DNA from: Nocardia spumae
Lineage (GTDB): Bacteria; Actinomycetota; Actinomycetes; Mycobacteriales; Mycobacteriaceae
Direction of reading: 5' to 3'
NCBI RefSeq assembly: GCF_020733635.1
Contig: NZ_JAJFZL010000001.1
Coordinates: 2,542,001-2,606,000, forward strand
Length of the DNA: 64,000 nt
Positions 38,911-47,953 of this stretch are shown in pieces. The notes under the pieces are model-generated. The model saw only the letters and a program-made list of their open reading frames with translations. It did not search any database and was not told where the DNA came from. The position numbers and the translations under genes were made by a program. Every line of letters begins with the position of its first letter. The stretch's first letter is position 1.

Positions 38911-39818
38911 CCACGCCGATCGCCGTCATCGGCCCGACCGCGACCGGGAAGTCGGATCTGGCACTGGAACTGGCGGTGCGGCTCGGCGGCGAGATCGTGA
39001 ATATCGATGCCATGCAGCTGTATCGCGGTATGGATATCGGCACCGCGAAGCTGCCCCCGGAATTGCGGCGCGGCATCGCGCACCATCAGCTCGACGTGCT
39101 CGAGGTGACCGAAACCGCCACCGTCGCCGCCTATCAGGCCGCGGCCTGTGCCGATGTGGAGGACATCCGCGCCCGCGGGCGAGTGCCCGTCATCGTCGGC
39201 GGTTCGATGATGTACGTGCAAGCGCTGCTGGACGATTGGGAGTTCCCCGCCACCGACACCGGTGTCCGCGCGAAATGGGAGGCCGTGCTCGAGAGCGAAG
39301 GGGTCGCCGCGGTCCACGCGGCGCTGCGCGAAGCCGACCCCGTCGCGGCGCGGACGATTCTGCCGACCGACGGACGGCGGATCGTGCGCGCGCTCGAGGT
39401 GGTGGAACTGACCGGGCGCCCCTTCGCGGCCTCACAACCGCAGCGCGGGACGCCGCGATGGGGCACCACCATCATCGGTGTCGATCGCGAGACCGCCGAA
39501 CTCGACGCTCGCATCGAACTGCGGACCGCGACCATGTTCGACCAGGGTTTGGTAGCCGAGGTGCACGACCTGATCGGCCGCGGGCTGCGCGCGGGCCTGA
39601 CCGCTCGCCGGGCCATCGGATACGCCCAGGTGCTGGACCATCTCGACGGCGAATACGACCTGGAGCACGCCCGCGAACGCACCCTCATCGGCACCCGCCG
39701 CTACGTGCGCCGGCAACGATCCTGGTTCCGCCGGGACCCGCGGGTGCGCTGGGTCGACGGCGCCGATCCGCGGCTCGTGGATACGGTGCTGGACCGGGTG
39801 GTCTCCTCGGCGGACTGA
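38907..39818 (+). CDS. miaA: tRNA dimethylallyltransferase MiaA
   Basis: MiaA prenylates A37 of tRNAs reading UNN codons, making i6A, the substrate for MiaB. The 303 residues begin with the P-loop GPTATGKS (9-16). The characteristic [19 protein letters not shown] follows, then [24 protein letters not shown] and [19 protein letters not shown], and the arginine-rich C-terminal [22 protein letters not shown] tRNA-binding part. It is translationally coupled to the dioxygenase-like gene and followed by dapF 175 bases on. Confidence 0.96.
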   Translation: MTTPIAVIGPTATGKSDLALELAVRLGGEIVNIDAMQLYRGMDIGTAKLPPELRRGIAHHQLDVLEVTETATVAAYQAAACADVEDIRARGRVPVIVGGSMMYVQALLDDWEFPATDTGVRAKWEAVLESEGVAAVHAALREADPVAARTILPTDGRRIVRALEVVELTGRPFAASQPQRGTPRWGTTIIGVDRETAELDARIELRTATMFDQGLVAEVHDLIGRGLRAGLTARRAIGYAQVLDHLDGEYDLEHARERTLIGTRRYVRRQRSWFRRDPRVRWVDGADPRLVDTVLDRVVSSAD

Positions 39819-39960
39819 TCCGGCCGGATGCGCTCGCGGGCCGCGCGGGTACCGGTGTTCCGGCGCTCGCGGGCGCCGAATGGGGGCGGGACGAAATCTT
39901 CCGGCAGCGGCTGGTGTTGGATCGAGACGGTGCCGAGGGATCGGCGACCGGTGCGGACGG

Positions 39961-39992
39961 GTGGAGGATCGACTTCGTGGAGGATCGACTTC
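39961..39992 (+). repeat. perfect tandem 16-bp repeat carrying two ribosome-binding sites before dapF
   Basis: GTGGAGGATCGACTTC occurs twice head to tail (39961-39976, 39977-39992), ending one base before the dapF ATG. Each copy contains GGAGGA, so a second Shine-Dalgarno site sits 16 bases upstream of the proximal one. The duplication looks recent. Confidence 0.85.
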
Positions 39993-39993
39993 G

Positions 39994-40917
39994 ATGAGCG
40001 AGCAGACCGAACAGCTGGGTTCCGGTCCGGCTGATGTCGAATTCAGCAAGGGCCACGGCACCCAGAACGATTTCGTGGTGCTGCCCGATCCGGATGCCCG
40101 GCTACGGCTGGCCCCCGACGTCGTGGCGGTGTTGTGCGACCGCCGGCAGGGGATCGGCGGGGACGGTGTGCTGCGGGTCGCCCGGGCCGGAAGTCTGGTG
40201 GCCGGCGGTGAGCTCGGGGCGCTGCCCGACGGGGTGACGGCAGGCGACTGGTTCATGGATTACCGCAATGCCGACGGTTCGATCGCGGAGATGTGCGGTA
40301 ACGGCGTGCGGGTCTTCGCCCACTATCTGCTGGCCACCGGCCTGCAGCGGGAGCCGGAGTTCGTGGTCGGCACCCGGGCCGGCGCGCGGGCCGTGGTGGT
40401 GCACTCCTTCGACGAGGTGTACGGCGAGGTCACCGTCGATATGGGCCCGGTCCGGATCCTCGGCGAATCCACCGCGACGGTCGCCGGCAGCGCCCTGCCG
40501 GGGATCGGTGTCGATGTCGGCAATCCGCATCTGGCCTGCGTCGACCCCGCTCTCACCGCCGATGGTCTGGCCGCCCTCGATCTGAGCGTGCCGCCCGGCT
40601 TCGATCCGGAGTTGTTCCCGCACGGGGTCAACGTGGAGATCTTGACCGCGCTCGGCGCCGACGGTGCGGTCGATATGCGGGTCTACGAGCGCGGCGTCGG
40701 CGAAACCCGTTCGTGCGGAACGGGAACGGTCGCCGCGGCGGCCGCGGCCTTGACCCGCGCGGGCTTCGTCCCCGCCGAGGAGACCGCGCAGGTGCGGGTG
40801 CGGGTGCCCGGTGGCGCGGTCACCGTGGGCATCGAGCAGGGCCGGGCATGGTTGCGCGGCCCGTCGGTGCTGGTCGGCTCGGGCCACTTGGCCGGGGCCT
40901 GGTGGGCCGGCGCCTGA
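39994..40917 (+). CDS. dapF: diaminopimelate epimerase
   Basis: DapF converts LL- to meso-diaminopimelate for lysine and peptidoglycan. The 307 residues include both catalytic cysteines: Cys101 in [10 protein letters not shown] and Cys241 in [17 protein letters not shown]. Other family segments are [15 protein letters not shown] and [11 protein letters not shown]. An N-terminal tail of about 15 residues precedes the fold. The start follows a duplicated ribosome-binding site (16-bp tandem repeat). hflX follows 74 bases downstream. Confidence 0.97.
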   Translation: MSEQTEQLGSGPADVEFSKGHGTQNDFVVLPDPDARLRLAPDVVAVLCDRRQGIGGDGVLRVARAGSLVAGGELGALPDGVTAGDWFMDYRNADGSIAEMCGNGVRVFAHYLLATGLQREPEFVVGTRAGARAVVVHSFDEVYGEVTVDMGPVRILGESTATVAGSALPGIGVDVGNPHLACVDPALTADGLAALDLSVPPGFDPELFPHGVNVEILTALGADGAVDMRVYERGVGETRSCGTGTVAAAAAALTRAGFVPAEETAQVRVRVPGGAVTVGIEQGRAWLRGPSVLVGSGHLAGAWWAGA

Positions 40918-40991
40918 ATACCGCATGAGCTGGGCGGTGCCGGAAATATCCGAGTGCGCCGGGTGGTTGTCGCGTGGGAGCATGGAGGTGT

Positions 40992-42599
40992 ATGAGGAAA
41001 TCAGAAACGTACGAGTTCACCCCGGTCGAGCAGCTCGACTCGGAGGCGGACGGCTACGCAGACCAGGATTACAGCATCGGCGATGACGATGCCGACAACA
41101 GCGTGACCGACTACGACGACGGCACGGTGGACGGTGAGGGTTACACCCGCCGCACGGGCTGGTCCGCCGAACCCACCGTCGGTGAATTTCAGCTGGACGA
41201 ACGTAGCGCCCTGCGACGCGTGGCGGGTCTGTCCACCGAACTCACCGATATCACCGAGGTCGAGTACCGGCAGCTCAGGCTGGAACGGGTGGTGCTGGTC
41301 GGGGTGTGGACCGAGGGCAGCTCCGCTCAGGCCGACGCCAGCATGGCCGAATTGGCGGCCCTCGCCGAAACCGCTGGATCGCAGGTGCTCGATGCCCTGA
41401 TCCAGCGCCGCGACAAACCCGATCCGGCCACCTACATCGGTTCCGGTAAGGCCGACGAACTGCGCGCCGTGGTTCTGCATACCGGCGCCGATACCGTGAT
41501 CTGCGACGGTGAATTGACCCCCGCTCAGCTGAACGCCCTGGAGAAGGTCGTCAAGGTGAAGGTTATCGACCGCACCGCGCTGATTCTGGACATCTTCGCG
41601 CAGCACGCCACCTCCCGCGAGGGCAAGGCCCAGGTGTCGCTGGCGCAGATGGAGTACATGCTGCCGCGGCTGCGCGGCTGGGGTGAATCCATGTCCCGCC
41701 AGGCCGGTGGCCGCGCCGGTGGCGCGGGCGGCGGCGTGGGTACCCGTGGTCCCGGTGAGACGAAGATCGAGACCGATCGCCGCCGGATCCGCGAGCGCAT
41801 GGCCAAACTGCGCCGCGAGATCAAGGAGATGAAGACCGCCCGCGACACCAAGCGGTCGCGGCGCACCTCCAGCGGTATTCCGGCGGTGGCGATCGTCGGA
41901 TACACCAATGCCGGTAAGTCGAGCCTGATGAACGCGCTGACCGGAGCCGGGATCCTGGTGCAGGACGCGCTGTTCGCCACTCTGGATCCGACCACCCGCC
42001 GGGCCGCCCTCGACGACGGCCGCGAGGTGGTGTTCACCGATACCGTCGGCTTCGTGCGCCATCTGCCCACCCAGCTGGTGGAGGCGTTCCGGTCCACCCT
42101 CGAGGAGGTCACCGGGGCGGATCTGCTGCTGCACGTGGTCGACGGTTCCGACGCGCTGCCCGATCAGCAGATCAAGGCGGTGCGTGAGGTGATCACCGAT
42201 GTGCTGCGGGAGCAGGGCGCGCAGTCCTCGGGGCCGCCGGAACTGCTGGTGGTGAACAAGATCGACGCACTGGATCGGACCCAGCTGGCGCACTTGCGCG
42301 CGCAGCTGCCGGATGCGGTCTTCGTCTCGGCGCGCACAGGATACGGAATCGATCGGTTGCGTGATCGGCTGGCCGAGATCCTCGGCGGGCTCGATGTCGA
42401 AGTGAGCGTTCTGCTGCCGTACACTCGCGGTGATCTGCTCGCGCGCATCCACTCCGACGGCCGCATCATCAGCTCCTCGCACGAGGAGGGTGGTACCCGG
42501 GTGCGGGCTCGGGTTCCCCGGGCCCTGGCGCCGACTCTGTCGCAGTACGCGCACGCGAGCACCGTCAGTGGTGCGGAAGCAGCGGGGCCTTCGCACTGA
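40992..42599 (+). CDS. hflX: ribosome-splitting GTPase HflX
   Basis: HflX binds the 50S subunit and splits stalled ribosomes under stress. The 535 residues consist of an acidic disordered N-terminus (1-60), the HflX domain with YIGSGKADELRAVV and ALILDIFAQHATSREGKAQV, a glycine-rich loop GGRAGGAGGGVGTRGPGETK, and the GTPase domain. The G1 box is GYTNAGKSS (303-311), G3 is DTVGF and G4 is NKID. The ATG at 40992 follows GGAGG. The acidic extension is typical of actinobacterial members. Confidence 0.96.
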   Translation: MRKSETYEFTPVEQLDSEADGYADQDYSIGDDDADNSVTDYDDGTVDGEGYTRRTGWSAEPTVGEFQLDERSALRRVAGLSTELTDITEVEYRQLRLERVVLVGVWTEGSSAQADASMAELAALAETAGSQVLDALIQRRDKPDPATYIGSGKADELRAVVLHTGADTVICDGELTPAQLNALEKVVKVKVIDRTALILDIFAQHATSREGKAQVSLAQMEYMLPRLRGWGESMSRQAGGRAGGAGGGVGTRGPGETKIETDRRRIRERMAKLRREIKEMKTARDTKRSRRTSSGIPAVAIVGYTNAGKSSLMNALTGAGILVQDALFATLDPTTRRAALDDGREVVFTDTVGFVRHLPTQLVEAFRSTLEEVTGADLLLHVVDGSDALPDQQIKAVREVITDVLREQGAQSSGPPELLVVNKIDALDRTQLAHLRAQLPDAVFVSARTGYGIDRLRDRLAEILGGLDVEVSVLLPYTRGDLLARIHSDGRIISSSHEEGGTRVRARVPRALAPTLSQYAHASTVSGAEAAGPSH

Positions 42600-42672
42600 A
42601 GTCTCGTAGTTCGTGTGCCACAGTCGTGTCCGGTGGATCGGTCTCACCGCGGACGGCTGCAGGGAGGGTGCA

Positions 42673-43560
42673 ATGTCCGGGAACGATTCCACACATGTCG
42701 ATGTCGCCGCCGACCGCCCGCCGGTAGCGCTCAGTGACGGGGCGCCGTTGCGAATGACGGTGCCCCGCAGTGATCTTCGCTTCTTCGACGCGTTGTCGGC
42801 GCCGGTACGACTGTGGAACAGTCCGGTCTTCCACGGGCTGGACAACATTCCCGCGACCGGGCCGGCGATGCTGGTGGGCAACCACACGCTGCTCGGTGGT
42901 GTCGACGCCCCGCTGCTGGTGCACGAGATCCATCGCCGCACCGGCCGCGTGGTGCGCGGACTGGCCGAGAACGTACTCATGCGGGTGCCGCCGGTGCGGG
43001 AGATGGTGCATCGGATCGGCAGTGTGCGCGGCTCCCGCGACAACTGCCGTACCCTGCTCGACCACGGTGAGGCCGTGATCGTCTTCCCGGGCGGCGGCCG
43101 CGAGGCCATGCGCCGCAAGGGTGAGAAATACCACTTGAAATGGGAGGGGCGCACCGGCTTCGCGCGGATGGCGATCGAATCCGGCGTCCCGATCCTGCCG
43201 ACCGCGATGATCGGCGCCGACGATGTCTTCGATGTGGTCTTCGACGGCGATCATCCGGTGATGAGCCCGCTGCGCTGGACCGTCGAGGCGCTGGGGATTC
43301 GCGGCAATCTGACACCGCCGCTGATGCGCGGCATCGGGCCGACCATCGTGCCGCGCCCCGAGCGGTTCTACTACTCGATCGGCACGCCCATCGATCCCGC
43401 CCCGTGGCAGGACGCTCCCGATCTCGATGCCGCGGCCGTCGAATTGCAGCGGGTCGTGCACAAGGCGCTGGAAGAGGAGATCACGCATCTGCTGGCCGAG
43501 CGCGATCGCGATCGCGGGCGGACGCTGTGGGGGCGGGTGCGCGGCGCCGTCGGGATCTGA
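42673..43560 (+). CDS. lysophospholipid acyltransferase family (LPLAT, DGAT-like) protein
   Basis: A PlsC-like acyltransferase of 295 residues. Conserved blocks are NIPATGPAMLVGNHTLLGGV followed by Asp, where His and Asp form the catalytic site with spacing close to HX4D, then VIVFPGGGREAMRRKGEKY (substrate-phosphate binding), and GVPILPTAMIGADDVFD. There is no strong membrane helix, so peripheral membrane association is likely. It may transfer acyl groups to glycerolipid intermediates. The ATG at 42673 follows AGGGAGG. It lies between hflX and the acyl-CoA dehydrogenase gene. Confidence 0.85.
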   Translation: MSGNDSTHVDVAADRPPVALSDGAPLRMTVPRSDLRFFDALSAPVRLWNSPVFHGLDNIPATGPAMLVGNHTLLGGVDAPLLVHEIHRRTGRVVRGLAENVLMRVPPVREMVHRIGSVRGSRDNCRTLLDHGEAVIVFPGGGREAMRRKGEKYHLKWEGRTGFARMAIESGVPILPTAMIGADDVFDVVFDGDHPVMSPLRWTVEALGIRGNLTPPLMRGIGPTIVPRPERFYYSIGTPIDPAPWQDAPDLDAAAVELQRVVHKALEEEITHLLAERDRDRGRTLWGRVRGAVGI

Positions 43561-43674
43561 TCAGGTTTACCCGGGTTCAGGGTGCTCCTACTCCTCACTT
43601 GAATGCTTTCTGCACAGGCAGGGGAGTTTTTTTGGAGGTGAAGTGAACCGCGATTCCACTTCCGGGTACCGTAT

Positions 43675-43693
43675 GTGGCAGGCGAGTTGCCAC
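43675..43693. promoter_or_regulatory. inverted repeat before the acyl-CoA dehydrogenase gene
   Basis: GTGGCA and TGCCAC are separated by seven bases and end 21 bases before the start at 43715, overlapping the expected promoter or leader. It is a possible repressor site for a fatty-acid regulator, but no known consensus is matched. Confidence 0.3.
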
Positions 43694-43714
43694 TGTGGTC
43701 ACTAGGAGGTTGGC

Positions 43715-44860
43715 GTGGAGCGCACCCTTTTCGAGCCCGAACACGATCTGTTCCGGGAGTCCTACCGTAAGTTTCTGGATCAGCATGTGGCGGCCAACCA
43801 CGCACGCTGGGAAGAGTCCGGTGTGGTCGACCGGGAGCTGTGGCTGGAAGCGGGTAAGCAGGGCTTCCTGGGGATGGCCGTACCGGAGGAGTTCGGCGGC
43901 GGCGGGGTGAAGGACTTCCGCTACAACGCGGTGATCACCGAGGAGACCACCAAGGGGCAGTACTCGGGCCTGGGCTTCTCGCTGCACAACGACGTCATCG
44001 CGCCGTACCTGCTGGAGCTGGCCAACGATGAGCAGAAGCAGCGCTGGCTGCCCGGGTTCTGCTCCGGTGAGATCATCACCGCCATCGCGATGACCGAGCC
44101 GGGCACCGGCTCGGATCTGCAGGGCATCAAGACCCGGGCGGTCCGCGAGGGCGACGACTGGGTCATCAACGGCGCCAAGACCTTCATCACCAACGGCATC
44201 AACTCCGACATCGTGATCGTGGTCGCGCAGACCGATCCGGAGAAGGGGGCGATGGGCTTCTCGCTGCTGGTCGTCGAGCGGGGCATGGCCGGATTCGAGC
44301 GGGGCCGCAACCTCGACAAGATCGGCCTCAAGGCCCAGGACACCGCCGAACTCAGCTTCACCGATGTGCGGGTGCCGGCCGAGAACCTGCTCGGCACCGA
44401 GGGGATGGGCTTCATCCACCTGATGCAGAACCTGCCGCAGGAGCGCATGTCGATCGCGGTGATGGCCGCCGCGGCGATGGAGGGCTGCCTGGACACCACC
44501 ATCCAGTACGTGCGCGATCGCAAGGCCTTCGGCAAGCCGATCGGCGCCCAGCAGAACACCCGCTTCGTCCTGGCCGAGCTGGCCACCAAGACCACCGCGG
44601 TGCGGGTCCTGGTCGATCGCTTCATCGAGGCGCTGAACGCGGGCACGCTGTCGGCCGAGGACGCCGCGATGGCCAAGTGGTGGAGCACCGAGGAACAGCT
44701 CGACCTGATCACCAAATGCCTGCAGTTGCACGGTGGTTACGGCTACATGCGCGAGTACCCGATCGCCAAGGCGTACATGGACGCTCGCGTGCAGACCATC
44801 TACGGCGGCACCACCGAGATCATGAAGGAGATCATCGGCCGTTCGCTGAAACTGAGCTGA
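43715..44860 (+). CDS. acyl-CoA dehydrogenase, long-chain type (FadE20-like)
   Basis: A FAD-dependent acyl-CoA dehydrogenase of 381 residues for the first step of beta-oxidation. Blocks include IAMTEPGTGSDLQGIKTRAV, WVINGAKTFITNG, and the C-terminal QLHGGYGYMREYPIAKAYMD and YGGTTEIMKEII. The usual catalytic Glu of medium-chain enzymes, just before the GT of the terminal motif, is Gly here. As in long-chain and isovaleryl enzymes, the Glu in LPQERMSIAV is the probable base. The GTG start follows CTAGGAGG. It sits after hflX, where mycobacteria have fadE20. Confidence 0.93.
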   Translation: MERTLFEPEHDLFRESYRKFLDQHVAANHARWEESGVVDRELWLEAGKQGFLGMAVPEEFGGGGVKDFRYNAVITEETTKGQYSGLGFSLHNDVIAPYLLELANDEQKQRWLPGFCSGEIITAIAMTEPGTGSDLQGIKTRAVREGDDWVINGAKTFITNGINSDIVIVVAQTDPEKGAMGFSLLVVERGMAGFERGRNLDKIGLKAQDTAELSFTDVRVPAENLLGTEGMGFIHLMQNLPQERMSIAVMAAAAMEGCLDTTIQYVRDRKAFGKPIGAQQNTRFVLAELATKTTAVRVLVDRFIEALNAGTLSAEDAAMAKWWSTEEQLDLITKCLQLHGGYGYMREYPIAKAYMDARVQTIYGGTTEIMKEIIGRSLKLS

Positions 44861-44985
44861 TCGGAGTTCGGCGGTTCGCCTCCGACAGCGGCGGCCCTCG
44901 CCGGCTCTCCGGCGGCGGCCGCCGCGCGATACTCATCGCGGTCGATCAGCCGCCCGCGATCCCGGGTGATCCGGAAGTGCCCATG

Positions 44986-45543
44986 TCACTTCGCGCCTAA
45001 TTCGGTCTCGATCGCGGAGCAGAACGCGTCCAGGTCACGCGGATTGCGGGAGGTGATCAGCGTCCAGCCGTCCCGCGTCCGCACCACCTCTTCGTCGACC
45101 CACTGGCCGCCGGCGTTGGTGATATCGGTACGCAGTGACGGATACGACGTGAGGGTCTTGCCTCGCACCAGGTCCGCCTCCACCAGCAGCCACGGCCCGT
45201 GGCAGATCGCGGCGACCGTCTTACCGGCCGCGGCGAATCCGCGGGCCAGATCCACGGCTTCCTTCGTGATCCGCAACTTGTCGGCGTTGACCGTGCCACC
45301 CGGCACCACCAGGGCGTCGAAGTCGCTCACCGTGGCCGAGGCCAGGGTGATGTCGGGGTCGATGAGGGCGTCGGGTTGGGTGTCGTGGACGAAGGTGTGC
45401 ACGGATTCGGCGCCGGGCGCTGCATGGGTCACGCGGATGCCGTTGTCGCGCAGACGTTTCAGCGGCACCTCGAGTTCATCGCGTTCGATGCCGGTCTGGG
45501 AGGTCGCCACCAGGACGGTCGGTTCTCGGCCGGATTCGCTCAT
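44986..45543 (-). CDS. DJ-1/PfpI-family protein (type 1 glutamine amidotransferase-like)
   Basis: A DJ-1/PfpI protein of 185 residues. The nucleophile elbow is AAICHGPWLLVEADLVRGKT with the catalytic Cys followed by His, and an acidic residue occurs early in the domain (GIERDELEVPLKRLRDNGIR). Characterised relatives act as chaperones, glyoxalases or deglycases under stress; which applies here is open. The ATG at 45543 is preferred for its AAAAGGGGGACCCG leader; an ATG 13 codons upstream lacks it. It is the last gene of a short minus-strand run with the small hypothetical and proline-rich genes. Confidence 0.88.
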   Translation of the reverse strand: MSESGREPTVLVATSQTGIERDELEVPLKRLRDNGIRVTHAAPGAESVHTFVHDTQPDALIDPDITLASATVSDFDALVVPGGTVNADKLRITKEAVDLARGFAAAGKTVAAICHGPWLLVEADLVRGKTLTSYPSLRTDITNAGGQWVDEEVVRTRDGWTLITSRNPRDLDAFCSAIETELGAK

Positions 45544-45578
45544 CGGGTCCCCCTTTTCGGGATTGGCCGGGTTGTGGT

Positions 45579-45848
45579 TCATACGCGTCGGATGCGAATG
45601 GCGGTGTTGAGCAGCTCGGCCTCGTGGTGTAGTTCCTGCTGGTCGGGGTGGTCGCCCAGCCGGTCGGCGAGTTCCGGGCGCCGGATCAGCTCCAGTCCAC
45701 CCGCGTCGTCGCCGCCGTCGGTGGCCAGCCGGATCCGGTCCTGTGTCAGCACGAGGCGGGTGCCGGGGCGGCCCGCATCCAGCAGCATCCGCAGATCATC
45801 GGTGGTGATCTGCGGGCGCATGCGGTGGGTCTGCTCATCGGATGTCAT
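45579..45848 (-). CDS. small hypothetical protein
   Basis: An 89-residue acidic-to-neutral protein with ITTDDLRMLLDAGRPGTRLV followed by LTQDRIRLATDGG and ELIRRPELADRLGD. I do not recognise a family. Its start lies inside the end of the proline-rich gene upstream (14-base overlap), so the two are probably co-translated. It is followed by the DJ-1-like gene 35 bases on. Confidence 0.6.
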   Translation of the reverse strand: MTSDEQTHRMRPQITTDDLRMLLDAGRPGTRLVLTQDRIRLATDGGDDAGGLELIRRPELADRLGDHPDQQELHHEAELLNTAIRIRRV

Positions 45849-46206
45849 GGTCGGCGTATGCCCGGAGCCGGTGCGCTGAAACACCGGCCTGCGGGATCGG
45901 TGGACGGGGATCGGGACCCGGCCCGGGCGGGTCGGGCAGCGGGTCGGGCGTCGGCCCCGGAATCGGGCGGCCCGGATCGGGTGGTGGTCCGGGAACCGGA
46001 TCCGGTGGCACCGGATGTCCGGGGTCCGGCGGTGGGTGCCCGGGGATCGGATCGGGTGTCGGCCCGGGGAGCGGGCGGCCCGGATCCGGGGGCGGTTCGG
46101 GGGCCGGCGGCGGAGTGCCCGGATCCGGAATCGGCTCGGGCGGTACGGGTTCGGGGACCGGAGGCGTACCGGTCCGGATCGGATGCCCTGTGGTATCGCT
46201 GTTCAT
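45835..46206 (-). CDS. proline-rich repetitive hypothetical protein
   Basis: A 123-residue protein of which about residues 14-103 are built from PDPG, PGPTPDP and PPEP-type units, with no signal peptide and no membrane segment. It ends AHRLRAYADHDIR. The start is supported by AGGAG six bases upstream. Low-complexity proline repeats of this kind form extended, flexible chains. The DNA shows matching repeated GGATCGGG-type units, and expansion by slippage is likely. A genuine product is probable but not proven. Confidence 0.55.
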   Translation of the reverse strand: MNSDTTGHPIRTGTPPVPEPVPPEPIPDPGTPPPAPEPPPDPGRPLPGPTPDPIPGHPPPDPGHPVPPDPVPGPPPDPGRPIPGPTPDPLPDPPGPGPDPRPPIPQAGVSAHRLRAYADHDIR

Positions 46207-46309
46207 CTCGGCTCCTGGTGGAAATACGTCGCGTCTGCCTGTCGCAGTACCCGCCGGCGGCTACTCGAATCAGTGCGCGGTACCGATCGCGCGCGACAGC
46301 CGCGCCGGG

Positions 46310-47833
46310 TCAGTGCCGAGCTGTCGCGGTGGTGTGGCGGGGGATGAGGATCGCTGTGAGTATCGCGACCACGAGGACCACACCCGCCGCCGCGTAGGAG
46401 GTGACGGTGAGTGCGGAATCGAATGCGGCCGCGGCGATCTCGTGCACCCGGTCGCCGAGGTCGCCGCCGATCTCGCCGGCGACGGCGATGGCGCCGCCCG
46501 CCGATTCCCGGGCGGTGGCGGCCTGTGCGCCGGTGAGCGGCACATCGGCCATGTGCCGGGTGAACAGCGCTCCGTGCACGCTGCCCAGCAGGGCCACGCC
46601 CAGGCCGTTGCCGAGTTCGTAGCTGGTTTCCTCGACGGCCCCGCCCTGTCCGGCGCGTTCGGGTGGGACCGAGGAGACCAGTACCGCCGCGGCCGTGGTG
46701 ACCGCGATACCGTCGCCGATGCCCAGGCAGACCAGTACCAGCGCGATCACCGCGTAGCTGGTGGGCTCGGGGGATATCGCCAATCCCGCGAAGCCGGCGG
46801 CGAGCACGACGAGGCTGCCGACCATGACGGTGCGCACCCCCGTGCGCCGCAGCAGTGCGGGGGTGATCAGCGATCCGACCAGAGTCGCGACCGCCGCCGG
46901 TGCCGTGCGCAGTCCGGCTCCGGCGGGAGAGTAGCCGTGAATGTATTGCAGCCACAACGAGATGAGGAACAGTGCCGCGCCGATCGCGATCATCGCGATG
47001 AGCGTCGCCAGCGCCGCGGCGAGGAAGACCGGCCGGCGGAACAGCCTGATGTCGAGCAGCGGATCGATCAGCCGCAACTGCCTGCGCGCGAACCAGATCA
47101 GCAAGGCGAGCCCGGCCAGGAGGACGAGCACGTTGAGTACGACCTCCTCGCCACGTGCCAGATGTTTGACACCCCAGACGAATCCGATGATGCCGAGCAC
47201 CGACAGTGGCACGCTGACCCAGTCGAACGGGGTGGTCGACGGCGCCCGGTACTCCGGCAGCAACCACAGCCCGGCGGCGAGGGTGAGGAGCACGACGGGC
47301 ACATTGATCCAGAAGGCGGCCGCCCAGCCGAAGTGTTCGACCAGCAGTCCACCGACGATCGGGCCGACCGCCGCGCCCACACCGGCGATCGCGGCCCAGA
47401 TGGCGATCGCCCGGGTGCGTTCGTGCGGATCGTGGAAGATGTTGCGGATCAGCGACAGGGTGGACGGCATCACCATCGCGCCACCGATCGCCAGCAGCAC
47501 CCGTCCGCCGATGAGCTGGCCGGTGACCCGAGAGGTGGCCGCCACCACGGAAGCCAGGCCGAACAGGGCGAATCCGAACAAAAACAGTCGCTTGCGACCG
47601 ATCCGATCACCGATCGCGCCGAAGGTGATCAGCAGTCCGCCCAGCACCAACCCGTAGATGTCGACGATCCACAACTGGGCCACCGCGCCCGGTTGCAGAT
47701 CGGCGATCAGGGAGGGGAGGGCGACGTTGAGCACGGTGGCGTCCATGGCCACCAGCAGCAGGCTCGCGCACAGCACGGTCAGCATGCCCCACCGGCCACG
47801 CACGGGAACCTCTGTCCGGGATCGATCGATCAT
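46310..47833 (-). CDS. drug:H+ antiporter, DHA2/EmrB-QacA-type MFS transporter
   Basis: A 507-residue permease with about fourteen membrane helices. N-terminal motif LLLVAMDATVLNVALPSLIA, motif A GAIGDRIGRKRLFLFGFALF, and motif C-like VGPIVGGLLVEHFGWAAAFW are characteristic of exporters of the QacA/SmvA group. A TetR-family gene lies 120 bases upstream on the same strand, with a near-perfect operator further up. Export of a lipophilic drug or a native metabolite is likely. ATG 47833 is chosen over the upstream ATG for the conserved start. Confidence 0.93.
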   Translation of the reverse strand: MIDRSRTEVPVRGRWGMLTVLCASLLLVAMDATVLNVALPSLIADLQPGAVAQLWIVDIYGLVLGGLLITFGAIGDRIGRKRLFLFGFALFGLASVVAATSRVTGQLIGGRVLLAIGGAMVMPSTLSLIRNIFHDPHERTRAIAIWAAIAGVGAAVGPIVGGLLVEHFGWAAAFWINVPVVLLTLAAGLWLLPEYRAPSTTPFDWVSVPLSVLGIIGFVWGVKHLARGEEVVLNVLVLLAGLALLIWFARRQLRLIDPLLDIRLFRRPVFLAAALATLIAMIAIGAALFLISLWLQYIHGYSPAGAGLRTAPAAVATLVGSLITPALLRRTGVRTVMVGSLVVLAAGFAGLAISPEPTSYAVIALVLVCLGIGDGIAVTTAAAVLVSSVPPERAGQGGAVEETSYELGNGLGVALLGSVHGALFTRHMADVPLTGAQAATARESAGGAIAVAGEIGGDLGDRVHEIAAAAFDSALTVTSYAAAGVVLVVAILTAILIPRHTTATARH

Positions 47834-47953
47834 CGGGCCTCCCGATTCCGAAGGAGCTCTGCTACCTGCGGGCAATCCTACAAACAGGGTGGTCGGGACG
47901 ATGGTGCCGACGGCGCTTCGTCCGCGGGGGGCGACGGTGCGGACCGCGCCCGG

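Noticed and set aside
44862..44886. Terminator after the acyl-CoA dehydrogenase gene
   Set aside because: Only a short TCGGA/TCCGA stem with an imperfect inner GGCG/CGCC pair can be drawn; too weak to call.
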